A stretch of DNA of 64,000 nucleotides from Tricholomella constricta (Eukaryota > Basidiomycota > Agaricomycetes > Agaricales > Lyophyllaceae), in NCBI GenBank assembly GCA_013368375.1, contig JAACJP010000002.1, positions 2,170,001 through 2,234,000 on the forward strand, given 5' to 3'. The notes under the pieces are model-generated. The model was not told where the DNA came from, made no database searches, and worked only from the letters and a program-made list of their open reading frames with translations. How positions within the stretch are numbered: the first letter of the stretch is position 1; each line of letters opens with the position of its first letter. A program made the translations under genes and the position numbers. This document shows, piece by piece, positions 11,154 to 22,105 of this stretch.

Positions 11154-13003
11154 GCTTGGGATGAGGGTACCATCCTAGCCACCTTCCGTTGTCTATAAAT
11201 CATGCACAAAAATAAAATGATACGAAGCGAGATTGTCGCGACGCAGCCCACCATATCTAATCATGATGTGATGGGGGCAAAAGAAAGCCCGACATTGATA
11301 TGGCTGTGATGAACAATGATGATGCTCACCTGAGGAAGCCGCGGACAAGGAATTAAGATGAGAGAATGATGCCGACATTCTGGCTCTTCGAAGATTATTA
11401 ACACCATGTAATGAGCGGCCCGGTGTCCTGACACACAAAGCCCACTTTCTGTTGGAGATTCAGAATTAAGGAAGACGTTGAACAGACAGAATACGGTTCT
11501 GAGGACGTGTTTCCGGCGTGATTTGAGGGCCCCGATTCTAAACATGTGGAAATGTAGAGAATTTCATCAACCAACACAGCAGCAGTTGGAGATCAAGCTT
11601 CCATCAGGAGAACCTCCACATTACAAAGGCAGTGGAACATGATATCGAGATGACAGTCTGATATCATCGTACCATGCCGAGAATTTATCACCCTTCCATC
11701 TAAACCCATCATTATGATTGGTGCCTTCAAGAGAGTGTCACGACGCGATGCTTCTCTCTCTGGATAATGAAGAGAGACAGTAGGGGATCAAAATGAGCAA
11801 AATGTGTGACACGCACTGCGTTTAAATTGAACGCGGAATTTTCAATGTTCCTGTCCGGCTGACACTCTAACAGCCTTCGAGCCTCGTTGCGTGCGGGAAC
11901 ACCAATGGTGTGTCGCGTGTCGCGAGTGAAAACCGCGATTTGATTTCCCCCAAGGATGCCTATCGTGTGCTTGCCCCCTGCACCCCACAAAACCTCCTAA
12001 ATCTGGTAATAGCCAGCGAGAGCTCATGGATCATGATTTCGATGGATCGGCGGACGTCCACTTGGATAGAATCAAAGAAAGAAACTGCCAGAAGCGCTAG
12101 AAATAGGACGAATTGCGTTTGTTGGAGGTCGTGGCTTTGGCGCGCCTGCTTCTATGAGACCGTGAACAAAAAAGGTCAGCGCTGCACTTGGGAGCACAGT
12201 TCCCACAAACTGCCTGTCAATGGGATCGCCGTTCATGACGGCCTTCGGGTTTCAGAAACACTTGTGCAAACTTACATTTTTGAAAATATCTCGGTATCTA
12301 AGGGATTTACAACAGCACGAAGTGATTAGCGCGCCGGCGCTACTATTTGATGAAATGCAAGGTAAAAGATAGGAATCGCTGGCCGCAAGCAATCTGGGTG
12401 AAAACAGTATTTACCATTTTAATGTCAAGGGAAAAAGCGCGACACCGTTGACTCTGGCTTGCTCGCTGGTGGAAATGACGACAAACCGATGGAACAACAC
12501 TGAACAACGACAAACTTAAAGCAAACCAGAGCGGACCAGACAGCGCGGCCCGGAAATGCCCCATTCATCATTGCTCGTCCTGCAGACTTCTTGGAGCCAT
12601 AGCTATCATTGCTTCCAACTGAACTTTTGCTCTCCATCTTCATATGCATAGACGGATTCCCATTGGAAGTTTTTCTGCAAGCATGAGAGCTGTCTCCGCC
12701 TTGCGCAGCCCTTTGGGGTATCATTCCACTGCACCTGTACGAGGGATGAATGTCCTATACTTCAGAATGGAAGAGCTATGAACACTACAGCCCCGCCTTG
12801 TTCCCTTACTACTGTGTGTCGGCAGTGGCGCGACATCAAGGAATATATTCCAGTCTTTTGTCTTTTGGACACGTATCGTCGCCCTCGTCGATGTGAGCCC
12901 TACCGACCCAAACGCACGAGACTCGAGATGGGCGCAATGCGTGTGATAGGTGTATGGTTGACCGCCACTTTTTAAGTAGAGCCACAAAGCACCGTCTCAC
13001 ACG
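11154..13003. other. Arm region with decayed gene remnants
   Basis: Most of this mirrors 60,490-62,250. Short blocks of protein-like sequence are kept in both arms on opposite strands (for example QIAVFTRDTRHTIGVPA at about 11,890-11,950, minus), suggesting an old gene that no longer has an open frame. About 400 bp (12,550-12,955) is absent from the other arm. It holds SLTTVCRQWRDI (plus, about 12,800), which resembles the start of a fungal F-box protein but is too short to call. Confidence 0.45.
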
Positions 13004-13103
13004 ACACTGATGGTGAAGTGGTTATCATGCTTGCCTTCCATTATCGTTGATTCCAGGAGTTGTAGTACAGCAAGCGGCAGGGGTTCGATTCCCCTTCAGT
13101 GTA
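13004..13103 (+). tRNA. tRNA-Gly(TCC) with 28-nt intron
   Basis: The acceptor is ACACTGA/TCAGTGT, the anticodon stem CTTGC/GCAAG, the loop CTTCCA..A (anticodon TCC) and the T-arm AGGGG-TTCGATT-CCCCT. The extra sequence between anticodon and stem is a 28-nt intron. The mature sequence is identical to the copies at 43,375 and 60,402; the introns differ. Confidence 0.88.
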
Positions 13104-14412
13104 AATGAGGACAGGGTGTACAATGAATGTTTTTCTTCGTGGCTTTCTCGTCCTTCACACCACTCCACGCGTTGCGCTCAGACATTACACAAAGCACCAC
13201 GCCTCGATCTAGTAACTTGAAGTAACAGCACTCGCTTCGTCTCTCATCACACACACAACCGTGACATACGCACAGAAGCAGTAGAGGAAAAAGAACAGAG
13301 AAAAATATTGGCATTGCATATGCATCGCACTGCGTCTAAAAAAACATACATACAGTAACAGTAACACACAGAAACTATCAGCCATCAGCTAAAGGGGGTG
13401 GGGGGAAGGACGGGGCGGGGCGGGGCGTACATGTACGTGCGAGAGGCGATGAGCGATGTTGTTGGGGGCGATGTACGATGTAAAATGGTACACCAAAATA
13501 CGGGGGAAAATTTGTATGCAATACAAATATGCTACGTCTGTGGGATCTGGGGATCTGAGGACTGAGCTTCGGTTCGTCTGTGGAAAGATTTGGTTTCAGT
13601 TTCAGATTCGGATTTATGGGAGTCGAGGTCGAGTCGTTGGTCTACTAGGGACTTGAGATTGGAGACTGGTTGGCGGAAGGAGAAAAATACGCGAGTGCGA
13701 GAAGGATTATGCAGGCGCGGGGGGATGGGGGCGAAGGGGGTGTGATCGTATGGCCGTGGGGTTGTATCTCATATTTCGTAAGATGCAGCGGTGGCAGGTA
13801 GCAAGGGGGCACGGGGCAGGGGCAGGGGGCACAGAAACACGGAGCAAAGAGCAAGAAGCAAGAAGCAATGAGCAATGAGCAAGAGGGGGTCAGCGAGACA
13901 CATTTATCTGGTTGACGGTTACTGTTAATTGTTTGGCAGTTCTGGAATCTGAAGTGAGGGACAGGCAGGTACGGGTATTGGGCGGGGAATGAGAGGAGAA
14001 TTCAGTACGACTGAGGCGCGTTACGGACGGACGGGGGCGGAAGGGAGAGTGCTGGTGGGAGCAGGGAAGGTGATACGATAAGGCGAGCTTTCGATTCATT
14101 CGTTTCTTTCTCTGATGATCGGATGGGAGTGGACTTGTATGCGGAAGGGCAGACGAAGCTGGAGTCGTGGCGCAGAGCCGGTTCGGAATCGGAATCAGAG
14201 TCGAGGCGACGTAGATGTATGCGGGAAGGAGGGACGGACGGACTTCTATGCAGAGGCGGGAGGGCTAAGAGCGCAGGCGAAATCGCAAGAAAAGAATGGA
14301 AAAAGAAAAAAAGAAACAGAACAGGGATAAAGATCCCAGACGAAACGAGGAAACAGAGAAGAAGCAAAAAGAATCAGAACAAAACGGAAAAAAAGCCCAA
14401 AGTACCCTTGAT
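13104..14412. repeat. SRPK downstream flank, arm copy A
   Basis: Matches 43,476-44,841 (same orientation) and 59,311-60,401 (inverted). It includes a short ACAGTA microsatellite (near 13,350), a G-rich run (13,394-13,427) with several G3+ tracts, and purine-rich sequence near 14,280-14,400. No gene is seen. Confidence 0.7.
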
Positions 14413-15185
14413 TCAGCTCCTCCTCACCGCGCCCGCATTGCACTTCTCCTTGCCCTTGCGCTTCTCCTTCTCCTTCCCGCTCGGCAGCACCGCCGCCGGC
14501 GCCGTCCCCAGTTTCAAAACCCCTTGGCCTTGGCCCTGCGTACATCTCTCCGGTAGCACCACGATCGGGTCTCTCAAAGCCGACGGCGTCCGCTCATCAT
14601 TGCCAGGCGGCGCCTCCACCGGCTTCATTGCGTCCTTCTCGCTCTGCGTCGGCGCCGGCGCCTGTGCCTCCGCTGTAACCGTTCTCGTCCGTTCCCTCTG
14701 CCTCTCTTTCTCCTTGTCCTTCCCACCATCTCTATCCCTATCCCTCTCCTTGCTCCTTCCTTGGCTCTCCGTGCGCACGACCTGCGACGGCCCTGTACTC
14801 ACAGTCGCATTCGCATTTGCACCCTCCGCCCTTCTGATCACATCGGTCTCGCCCTGGACGACGACCCCGTCCAGCCATCGATGATGGAGGAGTTCCGTGG
14901 TAAGTTGAGCCAGCGCTGTGCGTATGAGCACGACGACGGAGGAAGAGGAGGAAGGGGAAGAAGAGGAAGAAAAGGCACAGCAAGAGCAACGGCAAAACCA
15001 AAGCCTCGAAAAACCCCGACGCACCTTTAGAGGCTTTAAACCTGGAAATGTTATGCTCTGAGGAATCTCATCCATGAGTTCCATGATCTGCGCAATGTGA
15101 TCGTCGTCCCTGCTGTCCGCGGACCCGAAGCGTATTCGCTGTCCGTGATGGGCTCGAATATCTGTTTCGTGTTCACAGAGCCATG
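14413..15185 (-). pseudogene. SRPK kinase, 3' exons, arm copy A
   Basis: Matches the last two exons of the intact kinase at 44,842-47,819: an IMELMDEIP block, then HHRWLDGVVVQGETDVIRRA and the Arg/Glu/Lys-rich tail. The exon junction region is damaged and the sequence between these blocks is lost. The upstream exon lies beyond element 1 at about 35,500-35,720 and in the opposite orientation. It cannot make a kinase. Confidence 0.75.
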
Positions 15186-15249
15186 GTAGGAAAAGATTCG
15201 CTAGTCATTGCATGGGGAGGACGCGGGCGGGTGGAGATACGGACTCGGA

Positions 15250-15454
15250 TGTAGCGGTAGTGTGTGAAGTCACAGTAACGCTACACAGATAGGGGTTTAG
15301 TCTCACGAGTAGAACAGGTGTAAGTTCTAGTATTGGAAAACTGATTGACTGTAACGTAGTTCTACATATATATATGAGGGGGAATATAGGGGAGCTTAAG
15401 TAAGAATGATAGCGGGTAGTAGTTAACCGGGCCAAGTATGTCACGGTCGCTACA
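15250..15454 (-). repeat. Element 1 3' LTR
   Basis: 205 bp, starting TGTAGCG and ending TACA as written on the plus strand (TGTAGCGACC...CTACA on the minus strand). A purine-rich stretch adjoins it inside the element on the minus strand. Confidence 0.93.
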
Positions 15455-15538
15455 TACGCCCTCCAGGCATACTGAAAGAGATGCCTCCATGAAAATAGAA
15501 TAGTTGTATAAGAAGTGGGTATGCGTAGGGGGTCGGTT

Positions 15539-18500
15539 TTACTTCGCAACGGCGGCACCAGCCGCAGGGGCCTCTTGATCGCTGGTGTACTCCGTCAGCT
15601 CCATAGAGACACCAGCGGTAAGGTGTGTTTCGGGACGCGCTCCCGAAGAAGAGGGGTTGTTGGTTCCGAACCGCGGCTTCTTCGCGAGATGGGGAGTAGC
15701 GACGGTGGTAGAAGGAAGGGCCTCGGCGAGGCGAAGCTGTTGTTTCTTCTTCTGAGTCCTCTGCTCATCGCGGCGACGCTTGTTCTGCATAGCCTGAACA
15801 TGGGGGCGGAGGACTGCCTGGGTAAGAGACTTCCAAAGAGAAGTGTCGAGCTCGCCGTGTTCGTCGATTAGATCGAACTGGAACAGTGCTCCGTAACGAG
15901 GATCGTAGTAGGGTTGAGTGAAGACGCTGGGAAGTAAGGGAATGGAGGGGGTGTTTACGAAGTCCCATTGTTTTTTCTCGGCGTCCCAGCGGGAGAACTT
16001 GCATGGATTACGGGAGCGGTAGCCATTCCAAAGGGCCGCAACCTCGTCATATCCTGCAGGAGGCGTCCAGATCGGAGAGTCGGCGGGTACGTCGCGAAGG
16101 TTGTTGTTGAATTCGGTGATGGAGATGAGAGTCTCGAGGTGTACGGGAAGGGGTTTCCTCTGAGGAGTATCGAAGTAGTACCAGGGCGCGGTGTACGTAA
16201 CCTCCTTTGGGATTAAGTAGTGCTGCGCCAGGCGCTCCTGATGTCCGACCATCGTATGGGCGTGGGTGGGCGAAAGAGTGGACAACCGGGGGTGTGGCGC
16301 AGAGGGAAAAGGTCGAGGGTTGTAACGGGGGGAAGGAAGGCTAGAAGTGGGGAGATCCTGGCTATAAGTACTCGCAAATAGGTGTAGGGAGCCAAGAAAG
16401 ATCTGGGGGTCGTCTTCGGGCGGCTCACCAGTACCCGGTGGGATTTCCGCGATGGTGTCGACCCCTAACGCTTCTAGGTACGGCTTGACCAAGTTTAATT
16501 CTTCGACTTGGGGGTATGAGAGCCAAGAGCGATCACCGGCCTTCCAGAGAACCTCAAAAATCACATTGCTCGTCGTTCCAGAGTGCGTCAATATTTTGTC
16601 CGCGGCCCAAGTAGAGTCTTGCTCCCCGGCATCAAGAATAGGCTCGTATAGCCTCCCAGGAAACAGTCTGTCGTCGTTTGGTCGATGAATTCTCAAGAGG
16701 GAGGCATGGAATACATCGTGGGTGCCTCTCTGTAACATAGATGCTGGCAACTGTACTCGGAAGGAGTTGTTGCCAAAATCCTTGAGAAGTAAATAGGGGC
16801 CAACAAATTTCGGTATCAGCTTACGTGCCAGACCTTTTGGAAACGTCAAGTTCTTCGTTGACACGTAGGCCATGTCCCCTTCGGTAAAGGGCGCAAGCTG
16901 GCGCTTTCTGTTGGCTCCTCGAGTCTGCTTGACACGCGCAGCTAAGATGCTGTCATGAGCGCCCATAATCGCGGACTTCAAACGTTGAGCGAACACGCGA
17001 ACACCTGGGTATTCAGTGGTAGGGGCAGAGTCCCAGATAAGGGGATGGGGCAAACGACCTGAGTTCAGGAAGAAGGGTGCGTAACCCGTTGATTCTGACC
17101 GTGCCGAATTAATGGCAAACTCAATAGCAGGTAGTTTCGAGACCCAGTCTTTTTGCGTCGGCCCTACACACTGCCGGATCATTTGTATAATGGTCCGGTT
17201 CGCGCGCTCAGTCGATCCATCCGTTTCAGGGTGATAGGCGCTGGACATCCTTAGTTGGGTCCCCACCAAGGCATGCAGGTGAGTCCAGAAAATGCTGGTG
17301 AATAGGGAATCACGGTCGCTAACAATAGCCTTTGGGAGCCCGTGCAGCTTGTACACTTCAGCAAATATTAACTCCGCAACGTTGCGGGCAGTATAGTTAG
17401 TCCGGCTGGGCACCAAGTGCACCATGCCGGTTAAGAGGTCAATGACGACTGTGATTGCGTCGTACGTAGCGTCTCGGTCCTTCGATTCGGGCAAAGGCCC
17501 CACAAAATCGATCCCGATTGCGTCCCAGGGCTCGGAAGGAACAGGCAGAGGGTTTAGTAGCCCGTAGGGTTTGTGGTTGGTCGGCTTCGAGCGACTACAG
17601 GTGGTACAAGTCTCGCAGTACGCGTAGACATCTCGACTCAGATCCTTCCACCATACCTGATCTCGAAGGTATGTCAATGTTTTACGGGGCCCGAGGTGTG
17701 CCAACAGCAAATGAGCTTCAGATATGACCATCTCTCGTAGCGATCGACCGTGAACTTTCACCGCCGGCACACAGAGGGCCTTACTATCCTTGATCTTGAT
17801 GTAGATGAGGCCATCTGTTGTCACCTCAAAGTTCTTATATTCACGGGGCGCTTCTAGCACCTTAGCGAACACCGTGTCTTTGTGGTAGTTTCCCCGAACA
17901 CTAGTCAGCAGGTCAATAGGCTCTCGCCCTCCGCTCATCAGTTCGTCGAGCGTAACGGGGTTTATTTTTGTCACCAACTCATTGAGGATTTTAGATCGTT
18001 CGGAGATCTGTTCGTCGAGTGTTACTTCCGCATTTTTTACAGACTTCCGTCGTGCGGGTAGCCTGATAGTGAGCTTGGGTGGTGCTGGTTCACCACCCTC
18101 GCCCTCCTTTCGTTGCTGAGGTCCCCTTAGCACGAAACCACGGGACACGCGAGCGGCAAACTCCTGCGAAGTCTCTGGCCGCCCGCTCTCAGCAGCGGGG
18201 AGCCTTGAGGACCGCTTGCGCGCCCCTGTAGACACTACAGGGGCATCCGCTCCAGGGTCATCTGTGCTGGAGCCAGGTAGTTCTCCGCCAGCATCGGCCG
18301 GACCGGAGAACCCCGCACTCGCGCCCTCCAGGACAACGAGCACTGGCATAGACACAAGGTGCTGACTTAGAGCATCATTGTCCACCACATCGTGGTATGT
18401 ATACTCGCTACACGCCCTCACCGTTCCTGCCTCATCATTGGAGTACAGGCGGGACAGCGCATCAGAAAGAATGTTCTCCACACCAGGGACGTAGACCACC

Positions 18501-20269
18501 TCGAAATCAAATTCGGAGATCTTCTCCAGCCAGCGTGCTTGCCGCCCCGACAGGTTCTTCTGCTGCAATAGGTGAATAAGTCCCTTATGATCCGTATACC
18601 ACCGAAACTTGACTCCCTGCAGGATATCGCGGTGGCGCAGCATCGTTTCAACGCCCGCGAGCATTTCAATTTCGTGAACCGGGTAATTCTGCTGAGCAGA
18701 ATTCAACTTAGCAGAGTAAAACGCGGCGACATCCGCGGTGCGCCAGTCGGGGCCCTGGCTCACTACGCCGGCCACTCCCGTCACGCATCCATCGGTAACG
18801 ACATTTACAGGTGGCGCATCCGGTTCGTAACTCAATGCCTTACGATGGTGATCCCGGCATGTCACGGCGAGGCGTTTGATGTCCTCGAACGCTCGCTGAT
18901 GCGTGAAATTCCAGCGAAAGGGCACCGTGTCGCCAGTCAACCCGTGGAGGATGCCCATCGGCACCCGGACACGATCAATGTCATCTGCCAGGTACCCGGC
19001 AGCGCCAAGGAACCCACGGAGCAAGTCTCGATTAGTGGGTGTCTTCCACCGCGCCAATGCATCGACCTTATCGGGATCCATACGGATGCCATCATCGTCG
19101 ACCACCCGCCCTAGGACCTTCATCTCACGACAGAGGAACTGGAGCTTCGTCTTTCCAAGATAAAGCTGTTCGCGCTTCAAGATATCAATCACCAGCTCCA
19201 CATGTCGTACGTGGTCTGCCAGAGTTTCAGAATAGATGATGATGTCGTCCAGATAGACGTCCATGAAGCGACCAATATAGGGTGAGAACAAATGATTCAT
19301 TAAGGCCTGATAAGTAGCCGGAGCGTTGCGGTCTCCAATCTGGATAACATTACTGACCATATTACCGTCAGGTGTGGTCATCGTCGTGTGTTCGACATGC
19401 TCTGGTATCACTCGAATTTGCTCATACACGTCCTGCCCATCCAACAGGGAGCGATACCGACACCGAGACACCCGACGCAGAATGCCATCAATATCTGGCA
19501 GGGGCGACGAGCGTTTAATGGTGTTAGCGTTCCTTGGACGAGTGTCCGTTGCGGTACGCAGCTGGGGTGGTGCCCCAGCCTTCCCTGGCTTAGGTATCAA
19601 CAGCATAGGAATCGCGTTTCCATTGCTGGTGACTTTCCAACGACCGCTCTTGATATACGCGTCCCGCTTTTCAGCCCATTGAGGACGCATTGCCTCCGGG
19701 CACCGTGCAGGTCGCCATGGGTAAATCAGGTCAGGATTTATAAGAGGAATCTTGTGGTTGATGACGCGTAACGGTGGCAAAGGCGTCTCTTGCGCTGATT
19801 TGCATATTGGCAGGGCGTAGTCACGGAGCTCCTCCCGGACGCGTTCCAGGTCCTCCTGAAGCATCACCATCGCGCGAGAAGCCAATCGAGTTGTTCCCTC
19901 GCCGTGCATAGGTTGAGAAGTTTCGCTACCAACGACAACGCGTGCCGGGTTTATTCCAAAGGTCACCCGATGCTGGTACAACCATGGGGTGCCCAGGATC
20001 AAGTCGTACCCCGACAGATTAATTACATCAAAATACCGATCCTCTCGTATTTTCTGGTACTCGAAGGAAGCTGTCACGCCAAAGTTCACGCGGGAGCGTG
20101 ATCCCTGAACTGCTAGCTGCACAGGTATGGGTGAAGTTAGCTCCGTTTTTTTGAGACTGAGCTGTTGTACTAACGTGCTTGAAATAAAGTCACCCAGGGA
20201 CCCAGAGTCGACCAGCGCGCGAGCAGGCTCTCCGTTAATCTTCACAACAATGACCAGAGGCTTAGGCAC
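15539..20269 (-). CDS. pol: Element 1 pol polyprotein
   Basis: One open frame of about 1,576 codons. In order: an aspartic protease with LVDSGSLGDF and the flap-side LILGTPWL; reverse transcriptase with VYLDDIIIYS; RNase H with TDGCVTG, an E in HEIEML, YTDHKGL and SDALSRL; integrase with an HxxxxH..CETCTTC zinc site and a D,D-35-E core (IDFVGPLPES, VSDRDSLFTS, STERANRTI). A further stretch of about 380 residues after integrase ends in a basic, helical, Gln/Lys-rich tail of unknown role. The frame begins with GTG right after an in-frame TGA that ends the upstream frame, so no ATG start is evident and pol is probably made as a gag-pol fusion. Confidence 0.9.
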   Translation of the reverse strand: MPKPLVIVVKINGEPARALVDSGSLGDFISSTLVQQLSLKKTELTSPIPVQLAVQGSRSRVNFGVTASFEYQKIREDRYFDVINLSGYDLILGTPWLYQHRVTFGINPARVVVGSETSQPMHGEGTTRLASRAMVMLQEDLERVREELRDYALPICKSAQETPLPPLRVINHKIPLINPDLIYPWRPARCPEAMRPQWAEKRDAYIKSGRWKVTSNGNAIPMLLIPKPGKAGAPPQLRTATDTRPRNANTIKRSSPLPDIDGILRRVSRCRYRSLLDGQDVYEQIRVIPEHVEHTTMTTPDGNMVSNVIQIGDRNAPATYQALMNHLFSPYIGRFMDVYLDDIIIYSETLADHVRHVELVIDILKREQLYLGKTKLQFLCREMKVLGRVVDDDGIRMDPDKVDALARWKTPTNRDLLRGFLGAAGYLADDIDRVRVPMGILHGLTGDTVPFRWNFTHQRAFEDIKRLAVTCRDHHRKALSYEPDAPPVNVVTDGCVTGVAGVVSQGPDWRTADVAAFYSAKLNSAQQNYPVHEIEMLAGVETMLRHRDILQGVKFRWYTDHKGLIHLLQQKNLSGRQARWLEKISEFDFEVVYVPGVENILSDALSRLYSNDEAGTVRACSEYTYHDVVDNDALSQHLVSMPVLVVLEGASAGFSGPADAGGELPGSSTDDPGADAPVVSTGARKRSSRLPAAESGRPETSQEFAARVSRGFVLRGPQQRKEGEGGEPAPPKLTIRLPARRKSVKNAEVTLDEQISERSKILNELVTKINPVTLDELMSGGREPIDLLTSVRGNYHKDTVFAKVLEAPREYKNFEVTTDGLIYIKIKDSKALCVPAVKVHGRSLREMVISEAHLLLAHLGPRKTLTYLRDQVWWKDLSRDVYAYCETCTTCSRSKPTNHKPYGLLNPLPVPSEPWDAIGIDFVGPLPESKDRDATYDAITVVIDLLTGMVHLVPSRTNYTARNVAELIFAEVYKLHGLPKAIVSDRDSLFTSIFWTHLHALVGTQLRMSSAYHPETDGSTERANRTIIQMIRQCVGPTQKDWVSKLPAIEFAINSARSESTGYAPFFLNSGRLPHPLIWDSAPTTEYPGVRVFAQRLKSAIMGAHDSILAARVKQTRGANRKRQLAPFTEGDMAYVSTKNLTFPKGLARKLIPKFVGPYLLLKDFGNNSFRVQLPASMLQRGTHDVFHASLLRIHRPNDDRLFPGRLYEPILDAGEQDSTWAADKILTHSGTTSNVIFEVLWKAGDRSWLSYPQVEELNLVKPYLEALGVDTIAEIPPGTGEPPEDDPQIFLGSLHLFASTYSQDLPTSSLPSPRYNPRPFPSAPHPRLSTLSPTHAHTMVGHQERLAQHYLIPKEVTYTAPWYYFDTPQRKPLPVHLETLISITEFNNNLRDVPADSPIWTPPAGYDEVAALWNGYRSRNPCKFSRWDAEKKQWDFVNTPSIPLLPSVFTQPYYDPRYGALFQFDLIDEHGELDTSLWKSLTQAVLRPHVQAMQNKRRRDEQRTQKKKQQLRLAEALPSTTVATPHLAKKPRFGTNNPSSSGARPETHLTAGVSMELTEYTSDQEAPAAGAAVAK

Positions 20270-21684
20270 TCAGCGCGCTGGATCCCGAATCTGCGCTGTG
20301 TTGCGCTGGATAGCTGGGTAGGTCCCAGCTGGCACCTGAACCCCGTCCAATCGTACGACGTGGAGCAATTCCCCGTCTTCCCGAAATTCCAAGCCACCAA
20401 ACGCCGATGCCCAGGTTCGAGCCTGGTCTCGTTCGTACTCCTCCTGAGCCAGAGGCTCAGGTAGTGGTTCACCGTACAGGCACCCAGGATCGTAGGCTGG
20501 GTCATATGGCAGAGTAAATGCCTCTGATTCAAGCAAGCGGTACGTCTGTGCTAACTTCTTTGTGTACCAATTCACCAAATCAAATTTGCCGTTCATTAAG
20601 GATATTTCCCGGATGGGCGTAGCCCAATGCAGCGCCCGGTCCAGAATGAGCATTAAGTCTGAATCTTCATTGGCGCGCATAACTCGGAAACGAGCTAAGC
20701 GCAGTGCATCTCGGGGTGTGTCCCGTGGGTAGGGGATCCCTGACTCCAGGACCCGTTCTGCGTTCCACGCCCACACATTCCCAAAGGTGGTCACCCGATA
20801 CTGCGATGCACGGGTAAGTGGTACACCTGAACGCTCCGCGCACCGTATTGCATACCACGTCCCAATCTCAAAGTTAGGACGCATCACGGCGGCCACAGAT
20901 ATACTGTCGTAGCAGTCGCGTATCTGATCGTACACGATCATCTCATCGTCGCAGCGCATGGCTGCGAAACGCGCATGTCGGAATTGAAGAACATTGCACG
21001 GGTCACCTGGGTAAGGCTGCATGCGTTCCAGCATATGTATCAGCCTACGCGAGGGTGCGTAATCCAGCTGCCAACGTGGTCCTTCAGCTAATCCCAACAA
21101 GTGTAGTCGACTTTCCGTGTCTGATACTTCGAACGGAAACTCATCTAATTCGATGGACGGCGTGAGTATGACATCTTCAAATAACGGATCGGTCCCGTCG
21201 CCGTCATCCGAGATCTCCAACTCCGACAACGACTCGGCCACGGAGAAGTAATCAACAAAATCATCTCCTCTGCTGCCTTCCGAATCGGCTTCTGAGGCGG
21301 ACGCCGTAACCGACTGCAAAGACGGTGGTTCGGAGCCGGTGAAGGCTACTACACCCTCGGTCTCCGTTGAGCCTTCCGAGGAATCAGAGACGGTCCTCAG
21401 GCTGGGCATCGACCCCGCAGAACTCGACGAAGGCGAAGTAGTAAAGGTCTCCGAAGAGGCAGGGGCTTCCTCCGTCGCCGTTGTGCCTGCGGAGGAATCG
21501 GATACAGTCATCAAGCTGGGCGGAGACCCCCCAGAGCTCGATGAAGGTGGCGTAGGATCGTTTCCACTACTGCCGTTCCCACTGTGCATCGAATTCCATA
21601 GTTCCAAGGATGATATAGTCAGGGCAGTTGTGATCTCCCCAAGGCTGTCGACTTGAGACTGTTCGGTCTCTTCTACACTCAGGC
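20270..21684 (-). CDS. Element 1 gag 3' part, unfamiliar domain
   Basis: Continues in frame from the zinc knuckle on the far side of element 2: joining 32,691 to 21,679 after removing element 2 and one CAGGC keeps the frame. It starts with a Ser/Thr/acidic linker of about 150 residues, then about 280 residues of folded-looking sequence. This holds two similar units, one with FRHARFAAMRCDDEM...NFEIGTWY and one with LARFRVMRANEDSDLM...KFDLVNWY. It ends at TGA (20,270-20,272) and the same frame goes on as protease. Typical gypsy elements have little between zinc knuckle and protease. I do not know this domain. Confidence 0.7.
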
Positions 21685-21908
21685 TGTAAGGGCGCTTACC
21701 ATCTTATCTATTAATCTTATCTAATCGTATCTTATCGACACGATTATGTTATTGTTTGGCAACACCGTCTGGTGTTGCCTATTTAATAAACTATATTACA
21801 TAAGTATAGAGCAGACCTTGTACACCACCTACACGTAGCAAATAGACGACTAGTCAAGCTTACGTGCAGCGTGAACAGCAAGGTCGCCCAACTTGTAACT
21901 CCGTTACA
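21685..21908 (+). repeat. Element 2 5' LTR
   Basis: 224 bp, TGTAAGGG...CCGTTACA. It includes a 9-bp stem with a 4-nt loop (21,758-21,779). Confidence 0.95.
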
Positions 21909-22105
21909 TTTTTTTAAGCTACCTAGCTTCTTATTGCTGCGTACCCACGCAGCCACGTCAAAATCAAAACTCTATTATCAACATCAAAGAACCCACCAAT
22001 TTCCGAGACCCGATGACACCAAATTCCACACCCGGAAAAGACTGAATTCCGGACCACGAGGATGCACTCACAGCGCATCCTCCATCACAACGTCCACTGG
22101 ACCCA

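Noticed and set aside
12778..12975. Possible F-box protein (SLTTVCRQWRDI)
   Set aside because: Only about a dozen residues resemble the F-box opening; no second conserved block or exon.
14123..14884. 253-codon plus-strand frame
   Set aside because: It is antisense to the Arg/Glu/Lys-rich SRPK tail; the long frame follows from the G+C-rich repetitive codons.
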